From contig NZ_JABWGN010000009.1 in the NCBI RefSeq assembly GCF_013363975.1, positions 413,195 through 477,194 on the forward strand: a DNA stretch of 64,000 nucleotides. Direction: 5' to 3'. Source of the stretch: Nonomuraea montanisoli. GTDB taxonomy: Bacteria > Actinomycetota > Actinomycetes > Streptosporangiales > Streptosporangiaceae. The position numbers and the translations under genes were made by a program. Shown here in pieces: positions 9,540 to 17,471 of the stretch (position 1 is its first letter; the number at the start of each line of letters is the position of its first letter). The notes beneath the pieces were generated by a model, which was not told the DNA's origin, did no database searches, and saw nothing but the letters and a program-made list of their open reading frames with translations.

Positions 9540-10135
9540 TCGATGCCCTTCTGCCCCTTCTGGCCGGTGTCCATGGGGTGGCGGATCTTGCCCATCTCCG
9601 TCACCAGATCAGCCGCCTCGATCAGCCGCTCGGGCGCGTCCCTCCCGGTGATCACCACGTGCTGGTCGCCGGGCCGCCCGGCGAGCGCGTCCAGCACGTC
9701 GTCCAGCTCCAGCCAGCCCCACTTCAGCGGGTACGTGAACTCGTCCAGCACGTAGAACCGGTACGTCCCGGCCGCCAGATCCCGCTTGATCTGTTCCCAC
9801 CCCTCACGGGCATCAGCGGCGTGGTCCTCCTCGGTGCCCGGCCGCCGCGTCCACGACCAGCCCTCGCCCATCTTGTGCCAGGCCACCGAACCGCCCTCGC
9901 CCGACTCCCCGAGCACCTTCAGCGCCCGCTCCTCGCCGATGCGCCACTTGGCCGACTTCACGAACTGGAACACCCCGACCGGCCAGCCCTGGTTCCAGGC
10001 CCGCAACGCCATCCCGAACGCGGCCGTCGACTTGCCCTTCCCCGGGCCGGTGTGGACGATCAGCAGCGGCCGGTTACGCCGCTGCCGGGTGGTGAGGCCG
10101 TCGTCCGGCACGACGGCGGGCTTTCCCTGCGGCAT
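9533..10135 (-). CDS. cobO: Cob(I)yrinic acid a,c-diamide adenosyltransferase
   Basis: This CobA/CobO/BtuR-type enzyme of 200 residues transfers the 5'-deoxyadenosyl group of ATP to Co(I) corrinoids. The P-loop GPGKGKST is at about 30-37, FVKSAKWRIGEE and WSWTRRP follow, and YVLDEFTYPLKWGWL is the family's Walker-B-like segment. It sits two bases after the chelatase gene stop and overlaps cobB, consistent with one polycistronic message. The ATG start gives a normal length. Confidence 0.95.
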   Translation of the reverse strand: MPQGKPAVVPDDGLTTRQRRNRPLLIVHTGPGKGKSTAAFGMALRAWNQGWPVGVFQFVKSAKWRIGEERALKVLGESGEGGSVAWHKMGEGWSWTRRPGTEEDHAADAREGWEQIKRDLAAGTYRFYVLDEFTYPLKWGWLELDDVLDALAGRPGDQHVVITGRDAPERLIEAADLVTEMGKIRHPMDTGQKGQKGIEW

Positions 10136-10137
10136 GG

Positions 10138-12279
10138 TCAGACCGCCTTCCTGTGGTCACGGACGACCGAACCGAGGTCGGCCAGGGAGTCGAGCGGAAC
10201 GAGCCGAGCCCGCAACCGGGCCGCCAGCCGGACCGCCAGGCCGAGCCGTACCGGGCCGCTCTCACAGTCCACGACCACCACCGCCGTCCCCTCCAGCAGC
10301 GCGGCCGCCCGATCCACGTCGCCTCCCGACGTGGCCCGCCCATCCGTCACCAGCACCAGCAGCGGACGCCGCGCCGGGTCCCGCAGCCGCTCCACGCGCA
10401 GCACCCGCGCGGCCCGCACCAGCCCGGCCGCCAGCGGCGTGCGCCCGCCGGTCGGCAGCGAACGCAACCGCGCCGCACCCGCCTCGACCGACGAGGTAGG
10501 AGGCAGCGCGACCTCCGCGCCCACGCCGCGGAAGGTGACCATGCCGACCTTGTCGCGCCGCTGGTAGGCGTCGAGCAGCAGGCTGAGCACCGCCGTCTTG
10601 ACCGCGGTCATCCGCTTGCGCGCCGCCATCGAGCCGCTCGCGTCCACCACGAACAGCACGAGGTTGCCCTCTCTGCCCTCGCGCACCACCTCGCGCAGGT
10701 CGTCCTCGCGCAGCACCAGGCCGGGACCGGTACGCCCGCGCCGCACCTGGTGCGGCGCGGCGGCCAGCACGGTCGCCGTGACGTGGAGGTCGCGCACGCG
10801 TCCCGTGGGGCGGCGCGAGCCGGTGGCCCGGCCGTGCGGGGTACGCGAACGGGACCGCCGCCCCGCCGCGCCCTCGCCCGTCCCGGGCACCTCCATCAAG
10901 GGCACCCGGTACGGCGCCGCGACCCCGGCCACCACCCGCCCGGCCGCCTCCCGCGCCTCGCCGTCCTCTCGTGCCTCGCCGTCCTCCTGCGCCTCGGCGT
11001 CCGATCGCGGTGCGGGACCTTCGCCGGCCGGTCGCGCCCCTGCGTCCTCGGTGACCGGCGCCGAGTCACCGGGTGGGCGGCCGGTGTCCGCCGCGTGATC
11101 GCCCGGTCCCGGGCCCTCCGTCCCTCGTCCGGCGCGCCGGGAGCCGTCCGCCGGCTCCTCCGGGGCCGACGGAGAGCCGTCCCCCGCCGATGCCGGCGAG
11201 CCCCCCGGACCTCCGGGTCCGGAGGCCTCGGGACCTCCGCCGCCGGGGTCATCCGGATCCTCGTCCTCCGACGTCCGCGCCAGCAGGTCGTCGAGCAGGT
11301 CCTCGTCCAGTCCCGGCGCGTCGAACGGATCGCGCCGCCGCCGGTGCGGCAGCGACAGCCGGGCCGCGGCGCGCACGTCCTCGGTGGTCACCACGTCCCT
11401 GCCCTGCCAGGCGGCATGGGCGATGGCCGTGTTCGCCGTGACCAGGTCGGCCCGCAGGCCGTCCACCTCGAACGCCGCGCACACCGTCGCGATCTGCCGC
11501 AGCCGCGCGTCGGGCAGCCGCACGTCCGGCACCAGGGCCCTGGCCCGGGCGATCCGGCGGGCCAGCGCCGCCTCCTCGGCCGCCCACCGCACCGCGAACG
11601 CCTCGGCCTCCGCGTCGAAGGCCAGCCGTCTGCGCACCACCTCGGCCCGCTCCGCCGGATCCCTGGACGCCTTGACCTCGACCGTCAGCCCGAACCGGTC
11701 CAGCAACTGCGGCCGCAGCTCGCCCTCTTCCGGGTTCATGGTCCCGACCAGCAGGAACCGGGCGGCATGGCGTACCGACACCGACTCCCGTTCCACGTAG
11801 CAGGTGCCGAGCGCCGCAGCGTCGAGCAGCAGGTCGACGAGATGGTCGTGCAGCAGGTTCACCTCGTCCACGTAGAGGACGCCGCGATGGGCGGCGGCCA
11901 GCAGGCCCGGCTCGAACGCCTTCACTCCCTCCGTCAGCGCCCGCTCCACGTCGAGCGAGCCGACCAGCCGGTCCTCCGAGGCTCCGACCGGCAGCTCCAC
12001 CAGCGCGGCCGGGCGCTGCGTCCCCTGGGCCCCGGGCTCGTGCGGCCCGTCCGGGCACCCGGCGTCGGGCGCCGCCGGATCGCAGGAGAACCGGCATCCG
12101 GGCACCACGGCGACCGCGGGCAGCTGGGCGGCCAGCGCGCGCACGATGGTCGACTTGGCGGTGCCCTTCTCACCGCGGACGAGCACGCCGCCCACCCGCG
12201 GGGAGACCGCGTTGAGCACCAGCGCCAGCTTCAGGTCATCGAGCCCGACGACCGCGCTGAACGGATACGTGACGATCAA
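10138..12279 (-). CDS. Fused ChlI/ChlD-type (AAA+ plus VWA) cobaltochelatase subunit
   Basis: This 713-residue protein is the ATP-using motor for CobN in actinobacteria. The N-terminal AAA+ half has Walker A GEKGTAKST (about 37-45) and Walker B GVLYVDEVNLL (about 132-142). An acidic, Pro/Gly-rich linker (about 345-470) precedes a VWA domain with the MIDAS motif DASGSM and a later LVTDGRATSG. TTG at 12279 is the preferred start: it overlaps the upstream TGA (TTGA), follows AGGAAGG, and gives LIVTYPFSAVVG. A longer ATG-started frame at 12333 exists but overlaps the upstream gene more and adds a low-complexity leader. Confidence 0.92.
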   Translation of the reverse strand: MIVTYPFSAVVGLDDLKLALVLNAVSPRVGGVLVRGEKGTAKSTIVRALAAQLPAVAVVPGCRFSCDPAAPDAGCPDGPHEPGAQGTQRPAALVELPVGASEDRLVGSLDVERALTEGVKAFEPGLLAAAHRGVLYVDEVNLLHDHLVDLLLDAAALGTCYVERESVSVRHAARFLLVGTMNPEEGELRPQLLDRFGLTVEVKASRDPAERAEVVRRRLAFDAEAEAFAVRWAAEEAALARRIARARALVPDVRLPDARLRQIATVCAAFEVDGLRADLVTANTAIAHAAWQGRDVVTTEDVRAAARLSLPHRRRRDPFDAPGLDEDLLDDLLARTSEDEDPDDPGGGGPEASGPGGPGGSPASAGDGSPSAPEEPADGSRRAGRGTEGPGPGDHAADTGRPPGDSAPVTEDAGARPAGEGPAPRSDAEAQEDGEAREDGEAREAAGRVVAGVAAPYRVPLMEVPGTGEGAAGRRSRSRTPHGRATGSRRPTGRVRDLHVTATVLAAAPHQVRRGRTGPGLVLREDDLREVVREGREGNLVLFVVDASGSMAARKRMTAVKTAVLSLLLDAYQRRDKVGMVTFRGVGAEVALPPTSSVEAGAARLRSLPTGGRTPLAAGLVRAARVLRVERLRDPARRPLLVLVTDGRATSGGDVDRAAALLEGTAVVVVDCESGPVRLGLAVRLAARLRARLVPLDSLADLGSVVRDHRKAV

Positions 12280-12857
12280 GACAGGACCTTCCTGTTGACA
12301 GGGGCGACCCTGTTGACATGGGTGACCCGCCACCCGCCCCGCACGGCGGACAGCTCGGTGACGGACAACGGCGCGAGATCGAACCGGGCGGCACGCAGCG
12401 GATCCAGCCCCAGCGCATGGCCGAGCGCCGCCCGGATGGTCCCCGCGTCGCAGACGACGACGCCGGGCTCCGCGCGCACCGACTCGAGCCAGCCGGCGAC
12501 CCGCTCGGCGTGCGCGGCCAGGCTCTCACCGCCATGGGGGGCGGCGTGCGGGTCGGCCAGCCAGCGCGCCAGCGCGTCCGGCTCCTCCCGCGCGACCCGC
12601 TCGTACGGCAAGCCGCGCCACCGGCCGTGATCCGCCTCCGCGAGTGCCGGGACCACCCGCGCCTCCCCGCCGATGGCGGCGGCGGTCCGGCGCGCGGCGG
12701 CGCCGGGAGCCGACCACGCCACCGGCCCGGCCACCACCGGGGCCAGGGCGGCGGCCCTGGTCAGGCTCGCCGCATCGGCATCCTCCTCGGCCAGGGGAAA
12801 GCGGGCGGCCCGCATCCCAGGCGTACTGGCGTGCCGGACGAACAGCACCCCGCCCAC
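12276..12857 (-). CDS. Histidine phosphatase family protein (CobC-like)
   Basis: The 193-residue product has the phosphoglycerate mutase/phosphatase fold signature: FVRHASTPG at the N terminus, an Arg in SAPGAAARRTA, a Glu in ALAEADHGRWRG and HGGESLAAHAERV. CobC-type members dephosphorylate alpha-ribazole phosphate late in cobalamin assembly, which suits this operon. The second catalytic His, normally in a SHGGxIR motif, is replaced here: the segment reads VVVCDAGTIRAAL, with Asp at the His position. Activity is therefore uncertain and no symbol is given. It lies between cbtA and the chelatase gene in the same operon. Confidence 0.75.
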   Translation of the reverse strand: MGGVLFVRHASTPGMRAARFPLAEEDADAASLTRAAALAPVVAGPVAWSAPGAAARRTAAAIGGEARVVPALAEADHGRWRGLPYERVAREEPDALARWLADPHAAPHGGESLAAHAERVAGWLESVRAEPGVVVCDAGTIRAALGHALGLDPLRAARFDLAPLSVTELSAVRGGWRVTHVNRVAPVNRKVLS

Positions 12858-12873
12858 CTCAGCTCGGCTCGGG

Positions 12874-13617
12874 TCAGCTCGGCGCGGCGGCGGTCGCCGG
12901 AACGGCCGCCGCCTGACGCGCCGCCCGGTCGCTCACCCAGCCGAACAGCACGCCGAAGGCCGTCCAGAAGACGAGCTGCGTGCCCAGCGACGCGAGCCTG
13001 AACTGCCACAACAGCGTGGCGGGGAAGCCGGCGGGCACCTCGTCGACGGTCGGCAGCAGCGCCCAAGCCGCGATCACCGGAACCAGGAACGCCGCCACCG
13101 CCGCGACCCACCGCGCCCAAGGCCCGGCCGTCACCCGGCGCGCGGTCGCCACCGCGATCGCCGTCGCGGCCAGCCCGACGAGGATCATCACCACGTAGAG
13201 CACGGTGCGGCTGTTGATCGTGTCGGGATCCCCGACGGCCGGCGGGTTGGCCGGATACTTCACGAACGGCACCAGGATCACCGCCGCGAACGCCGTCCCG
13301 GCGGCGGCGAGGGCCAGCCCGCCCGGCGATCGAGGGCCGACCCGGCCGCGCAGGCCCGCGTACACGAGGGCGAAGACTCCTCCCGCCGCCACCCCGTACA
13401 GGCCGGTGGCCAGGAAGAGCCCGGCCTTCTGCCCGGGCCGGCCGACCAGTTCCTCCTCGCCGTGATCATGACCAGGCGCCTCTTGTGCGGCATGGGCCTC
13501 TTCCAGCGCGATCGCGCTGTCCACCCGCGGCTCCCCGAAGGCGAAGGCGAAGCCGCCCGCGATCAATCCGGCCAGCAGGCCCACAAGCAGGCCCCTGACC
13601 AGCAGGGTGCGTACCAC
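12874..13617 (-). CDS. cbtA: CbtA family cobalt transporter subunit
   Basis: CbtA is a predicted membrane component of cobalt uptake found beside CbtB under B12 control. The 247-residue protein has several hydrophobic helices, beginning VRTLLVRGLLVGLLAGLIAGGFAFAFGEP, then a short His/Glu stretch (APGHDHGEEE) that could bind metal, and the family-typical FVKYPANPPAVGDPDTI segment. GTG at 13617 is chosen; it follows the cbtB stop by 8 bases. The longer open frame runs over cbtB and is rejected. Function is inferred from family and riboswitch context. Confidence 0.88.
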   Translation of the reverse strand: MVRTLLVRGLLVGLLAGLIAGGFAFAFGEPRVDSAIALEEAHAAQEAPGHDHGEEELVGRPGQKAGLFLATGLYGVAAGGVFALVYAGLRGRVGPRSPGGLALAAAGTAFAAVILVPFVKYPANPPAVGDPDTINSRTVLYVVMILVGLAATAIAVATARRVTAGPWARWVAAVAAFLVPVIAAWALLPTVDEVPAGFPATLLWQFRLASLGTQLVFWTAFGVLFGWVSDRAARQAAAVPATAAAPS

Positions 13618-13625
13618 GCCGCCGC

Positions 13626-13814
13626 CTAGTGGCAGGGCACGCCGAGCAGGTGGCGCCCGTCGTGCATGAGTTCGTGCAGGTAGGCACCGGTCTGGGAGAT
13701 GGCCCCATTGTCCATCAGCACCAGGTAGGCGATCAGCAGCAGCACCGGCACGGCCGGCAGCCACAACCGCAGACGGGGGAACGGGATTGCCGAAGGAGTG
13801 GACAGACCACTCAT
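13626..13814 (-). CDS. cbtB: CbtB family cobalt transporter subunit
   Basis: A 62-residue single-span membrane protein with one helix (WLPAVPVLLLIAYLVLMD) and a C-terminal His-rich metal motif HELMHDGRHLLGVPCH, the hallmark of CbtB. The ATG at 13814 has a strong AGGAGG site and lies just after the second cobalamin riboswitch, making it the first gene of the cbtB-cbtA-phosphatase-chelatase-cobO-cobB operon. The terminal histidines probably capture cobalt for CbtA. Confidence 0.9.
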   Translation of the reverse strand: MSGLSTPSAIPFPRLRLWLPAVPVLLLIAYLVLMDNGAISQTGAYLHELMHDGRHLLGVPCH

Positions 13815-13837
13815 ACAAGCCTCCTCAGGGATGACGC

Positions 13838-13965
13838 GTCCCAACCAACGAGGTCACGCAAGCCCAAGCGACCTGGCTCCCGGGATCCACGTCCCGGATA
13901 CAGTGGCGCGTCCGCACCGGCATCTCACCGGATTTCCCTTGGACAACCGTGAAATCTACCGGAAT
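13838..13965 (-). promoter_or_regulatory. Cobalamin riboswitch upstream of cbtB
   Basis: Reading the minus strand gives AAGGGAAATCCGGTGAGATG (ending near 13924), the B12 box GCCACTGTATCC (about 13895-13906) and GGGAGCCAGG (about 13871-13880), followed by a short platform and the AGGAGG site of cbtB. The aptamer is compact, lacking the long peripheral arm seen in the cobN copy. It would bring cobalt uptake, chelation, amidation and adenosylation under cobalamin repression. Confidence 0.92.
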
Positions 13966-13995
13966 GTATCTTCCCCTCCGGTTCCCGTCAATGAC

Positions 13996-14016
13996 CTCCG
14001 GCTGCTCCCACCGGAG
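13996..14016. terminator. Possible hairpin between ilvA and the cbtB leader
   Basis: CTCCGG (13996-14001) pairs with CCGGAG (14011-14016) across a 9-base loop, about 20 bases beyond the ilvA stop on the minus strand. There is no T-tract. It could end ilvA transcription before the cbtB leader, but the stem is short. Confidence 0.35.
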
Positions 14017-14036
14017 AATCAGCGGCCGTAAGAGGA

Positions 14037-15302
14037 TCAGAGAAGGAACCGGAACAGCGGGCTCCCGCTCTCGATGCGCTCGATCCGCGGCGGCGCCTGG
14101 TCCATGCGGGCCAGCAGGCCGGGCAGGTCGGCGGGGCTGGCCAGCTCGATGCCGACCAGCGCGGGGCCGGTCTCGCGGTTGCTGCGCTTGATGTACTCGA
14201 ACAGGGTGATGTCGTCGTTGGGGCCGAGGACCTCGTCGAGGAAGCGACGCAGCGCGCCGGGCTCCTGGGGGAACTCCACGAGGAAGTAGTGCTTGCGCTC
14301 CTCGTGGACGAGGGAGCGTTCGACGACCTCGGCGTACCGGCTGACGTCGTTGTTGCCCCCGGACAGCACGCACACCACGCTCGCACCGGCCGGGATGCCG
14401 GCCGCCTCGGGACAGCCGAGGAAGGCCGTCGCCAGCGCCCCGGCCGGTTCGGCGATGATCCCGTCGGACTGGTAGAGCGCCAGCATCTCGCTGCACACCC
14501 GGCCTTCGGGCACGGCGACCATCTCCACCTCCGCGGCGGCCACGATCGGCACGGTCACGTCGCCGGCTCTGCGCACGGCGGCGCCGTCGACGAAGGTGTC
14601 GATCTCCGGCAAGGTGACCGGGCGGCCGGCGAGCAGGGCCGCCGCCATGCACGCGGCCCCGGCCGGCTCCACGCCGATGACCCGGGTCCGCGGGTGGTGC
14701 TTGCCCAGCCACGCCAGCGTGCCGGCCAGCAGACCGCCCCCGCCGACGGGGACGACCACCACGTCCGGGGCATGGCCGAGCTGGGTCACGGCCTCGTGGA
14801 TGACCGTGCCCTGCCCGGCGATGGTCCGTGGGTCGTCGAAGGCCGGGACCAAGGTCGCGCCCGTGCGGGCCACGTCCGCGGCCGCGGCGGCGGACGCCTC
14901 GTCATAGGTGTCGCCGCCCAGCACGATCTCGATCGCCGAGCCGCCCAGCGCCGCGATCCGGTCCCGCTTCTGCCGGGGTGTGGTGCGCGGCAGGAAGACG
15001 CGGCCGTGGACGCCCAGCGACGCACAGGCGTAGGCGACGCCCTGGGCGTGGTTGCCCGCGCTGGCGGCCACCACGCCCGCCGCGCGTGCGGCGTCGTCGA
15101 GCTGCGCGATCAGGTTGTAGGCGCCGCGGACCTTGTAGGAGCGCACGGTCTGCATGTCCTCGCGCTTGAGCCATACGTGCGCGCCTCGCAGGTCGGACAG
15201 CCGTGGATTGCGCTCCAACGGCGTCGTCGTCACCACGCCGGTCAGACGCTGCGCCGCCGCCTCCACGGCCGCCGCGTCGACCAGCGAAGCCTCTACCGTC
15301 AT
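14037..15302 (-). CDS. ilvA: Threonine ammonia-lyase (threonine dehydratase)
   Basis: This PLP enzyme deaminates threonine to 2-oxobutyrate, the first step to isoleucine. The 421-residue product has the PLP lysine in VRSYKVRGAYN (about residue 57), the glycine loop VPVGGGGLLAG (about 180-190) and VLSGGNND. A C-terminal ACT-like domain (about 330-421, HYFLVEFPQEPGALRRFLDE) suggests allosteric control, as in the one-ACT bacterial IlvA type. The ATG at 15302 is preceded by a GGGAGA site. It is monocistronic, with no link to the cobalamin genes. I saw no T-box in the 230-base upstream gap. Confidence 0.93.
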   Translation of the reverse strand: MTVEASLVDAAAVEAAAQRLTGVVTTTPLERNPRLSDLRGAHVWLKREDMQTVRSYKVRGAYNLIAQLDDAARAAGVVAASAGNHAQGVAYACASLGVHGRVFLPRTTPRQKRDRIAALGGSAIEIVLGGDTYDEASAAAAADVARTGATLVPAFDDPRTIAGQGTVIHEAVTQLGHAPDVVVVPVGGGGLLAGTLAWLGKHHPRTRVIGVEPAGAACMAAALLAGRPVTLPEIDTFVDGAAVRRAGDVTVPIVAAAEVEMVAVPEGRVCSEMLALYQSDGIIAEPAGALATAFLGCPEAAGIPAGASVVCVLSGGNNDVSRYAEVVERSLVHEERKHYFLVEFPQEPGALRRFLDEVLGPNDDITLFEYIKRSNRETGPALVGIELASPADLPGLLARMDQAPPRIERIESGSPLFRFLL

Positions 15303-15665
15303 GTTTGCTGTTCTCCCAGTTCAGAACCCGCGTTCCGTGGTCCCGGCGTTCACCGGACCGCACCCGAAGGAACGCGGACAGTCACAGGCCGGACGTCATC
15401 AGCAGCCCTGACCAACCCTAGTAGTCCTCTCCGCCTGCTCGGATTGCCCCACCGGCGCCCACGCCCGACTGCGCGGCGGTGGGTGATCCGTTAGAGTCGC
15501 CGGAGCGTCGGCTGGGAATCATGGGGTTGAGGAGACATCGCCGCGAACGATCTGTCGCCTGCAGGGGCGGCGCTGTTCACCCCGGAGACCTGGGTCAGCG
15601 CGGGGAAAGGCGTCCGGGAGGCCGCTGACGACCTGGCCCGGGGCGCGGATGCGTTCTGCCGGGCG

Positions 15666-17471
15666 ATGAATGAGCGGCCGTTCGGTCAGGATGATCTGGG
15701 CCGGGCGCTGTTGGAGGGCCATCCCGAGGCCGGCCTGCCCGGGTTCGCCCGGCTGCGTGACGACCTGCTGGCGGATCTGGTCGTGGCGGTGAACCTGTTA
15801 CGCCGGATGGCGGCCGGATTGGTCGTCGCCGGGGACACGTACGCCGAAGCCGGGGCGGCGAGCGCCGGGATCCCGTACGTGGGATCGCGCCCGACATGGC
15901 TGACGGATCCGGAGGAGTACAAGCCGGAGCCGGGTCCGAGCGGCCTGCCGACGACCACGCCGCCACCTGACTTCGTGAGCCAGGCGATCTGGTTCCTCGA
16001 GACGGTGGGATGCGGCTCCGCGTGGCCGGATGCCGATCTCGACGGTGTGAGGCGGCTGCGCGAGGCCGCGACGGCGCTGGGACGCGTGGTCGGCGACGTC
16101 CGGGAGCAGGTCGCCGGACAGACCGGGCGGGTGACCGGGGCCGGGTTCGGGCCGGCCACGGTCGCGTTCGGACAGGCCGCGCGGACGGTGCACGGCGACA
16201 AGGGGCATCTGGCGGACCTACGGCGGCGGTGCGGGCATCTCGCCCACTGCGGCCAGGTCGCCCATGACGCGATCGTCAAGGCCAGGTGGCGATTCGTGGC
16301 GTCCGCCGGGTTCGTGCTGACCCTGATGCTCCTCGCCAAGCTGCTGGCCCCCCGGCTCGGCCCGCTCCTCGACGTCGTGGTGAGAAGGCTTCTCCGGGTG
16401 GAGGGCCTGGCCCTGCGGATCATCCTGCTGATCATCCGGCAGGCCGCGCTGGGGGCGATGTTCTCCGGCGGACTGAGCGCGATCGATCAGTTGTTCGCCA
16501 CAGGTGACATCGATGCGGCGCGGCTGGTCCGGGATCTGGGTCACGGAGCGCTCGCCGGCGGTCTGATGGCCGGTGCGCACGCCGCGCTGCCCGTGCTTCT
16601 CCGCCGCGGCGGACCCGCGCTCACCGGCCTGGCCGAGGCCATGGAGTCGGCCACCTGGGAGCGGGCGTTCTCCCGGATCCTGGTCGGCGGGGCGGTGAGC
16701 ACGACCGTGCTGGCGACCGCGGGATGGGCCGGCGGCGCCGGCTGGAACGTGAAGCACGCCGCCGAGCTGGGGTTCGGCATGGCCGTCCTCAGCACCGGCG
16801 CGGCACTCGCCTCCCGAACCTGGCCCGTCCCCCGCTATGCGAGCCTGACGGGCAGAGCCTGGAAGCAGAGTCCGGCCAAGCGGTGGCATGACGTCAAGTG
16901 GGCCGCGGGGATTCTCCTGATCACCGCTCCCGCGGTCTCCGCCTTCGCGCTCGCCAAGTTCGTCGAGGACGGAAGGAATCCCTTCTTCCTGCAGAAACGG
17001 GTGGGCCAGTTCGGCCGCCCGTTCGACATGGCCAAGGGCCGTTCGATGAGGACGACCGCCGGCAAGGACAGCAGCTCCGGCGGATCGGACTCGCGGCGTA
17101 CGGCGGTCGGCAGGCTTTGGGCGAAGACCAGCCTCGATGAGTTCGTCCAACTGGCCTACAACGTCCTCTACAAGGGGGAGATGTCGGTCATCAACGACCG
17201 ACCGCTCCTGGCTGCCACCAGGCAGGAGACCAGGCAAGCCCTCGGCCCCCTCCTGGGTCCGCGCTGGGACGAAGCGGATCTGGCGGGAAAACCCGGGCTG
17301 TTCGGCCCGTTCCCCAACAAGATCGTCGAGCTCGGTCTCCAGCCGAAGACCGTCGCGTTCGACGTTCAGCGTGGCTTCACGGGCATCTGGCATGACAGAA
17401 CCGCGAGCCTGCGTTCGGACCGCAATGTCCTCTGGGAGTTCATTTCCACGTACGTGAAGCGCATTTCCTAG
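15666..17471 (+). CDS. WXG100-like/polymorphic-toxin-type N terminus fused to a bacterial sugar transferase (phosphoglycosyl transferase) domain
   Basis: From the first ATG the product is 601 residues. Residues about 1-70 (FGQDDLGRAL, RDDLLADLVVAVNLLRRMAAGL) look like the helical WXG100-like domain found at the N terminus of actinobacterial polymorphic toxins. Hydrophobic segments follow at about 205-235 and 245-275, then an Ala/Gly-rich region (GGLSAIDQLFATGDIDAAR, HGALAGGLMAGAH) resembling the linker of such toxins. Residues 404-601 match bacterial sugar transferases: a membrane-entry helix with Pro (GILLITAPAVSAF), FFLQKRVGQFGRPF, KGRSM, the catalytic dyad D491-E492 in KTSLDEFVQL, NDRP and GFTGIWHDR. 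The family moves a sugar-1-phosphate onto undecaprenyl phosphate. Coding-like sequence continues upstream to 15531 without an ATG, GTG or TTG. No immunity-like or ESX gene is adjacent. Biological role unknown. Confidence 0.8.
   Translation: MNERPFGQDDLGRALLEGHPEAGLPGFARLRDDLLADLVVAVNLLRRMAAGLVVAGDTYAEAGAASAGIPYVGSRPTWLTDPEEYKPEPGPSGLPTTTPPPDFVSQAIWFLETVGCGSAWPDADLDGVRRLREAATALGRVVGDVREQVAGQTGRVTGAGFGPATVAFGQAARTVHGDKGHLADLRRRCGHLAHCGQVAHDAIVKARWRFVASAGFVLTLMLLAKLLAPRLGPLLDVVVRRLLRVEGLALRIILLIIRQAALGAMFSGGLSAIDQLFATGDIDAARLVRDLGHGALAGGLMAGAHAALPVLLRRGGPALTGLAEAMESATWERAFSRILVGGAVSTTVLATAGWAGGAGWNVKHAAELGFGMAVLSTGAALASRTWPVPRYASLTGRAWKQSPAKRWHDVKWAAGILLITAPAVSAFALAKFVEDGRNPFFLQKRVGQFGRPFDMAKGRSMRTTAGKDSSSGGSDSRRTAVGRLWAKTSLDEFVQLAYNVLYKGEMSVINDRPLLAATRQETRQALGPLLGPRWDEADLAGKPGLFGPFPNKIVELGLQPKTVAFDVQRGFTGIWHDRTASLRSDRNVLWEFISTYVKRIS

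Noticed and set aside
15303..15530. Possible T-box or attenuator upstream of ilvA
   Set aside because: No T-box motif, leader peptide with Ile/Val/Leu codon runs, or strong alternative hairpins were seen.
15666..17471. Classic toxin-immunity pair for the WXG100-like fusion
   Set aside because: The neighbours are ilvA and an ArsR/MFS pair; no small immunity-like gene sits downstream in the same direction.
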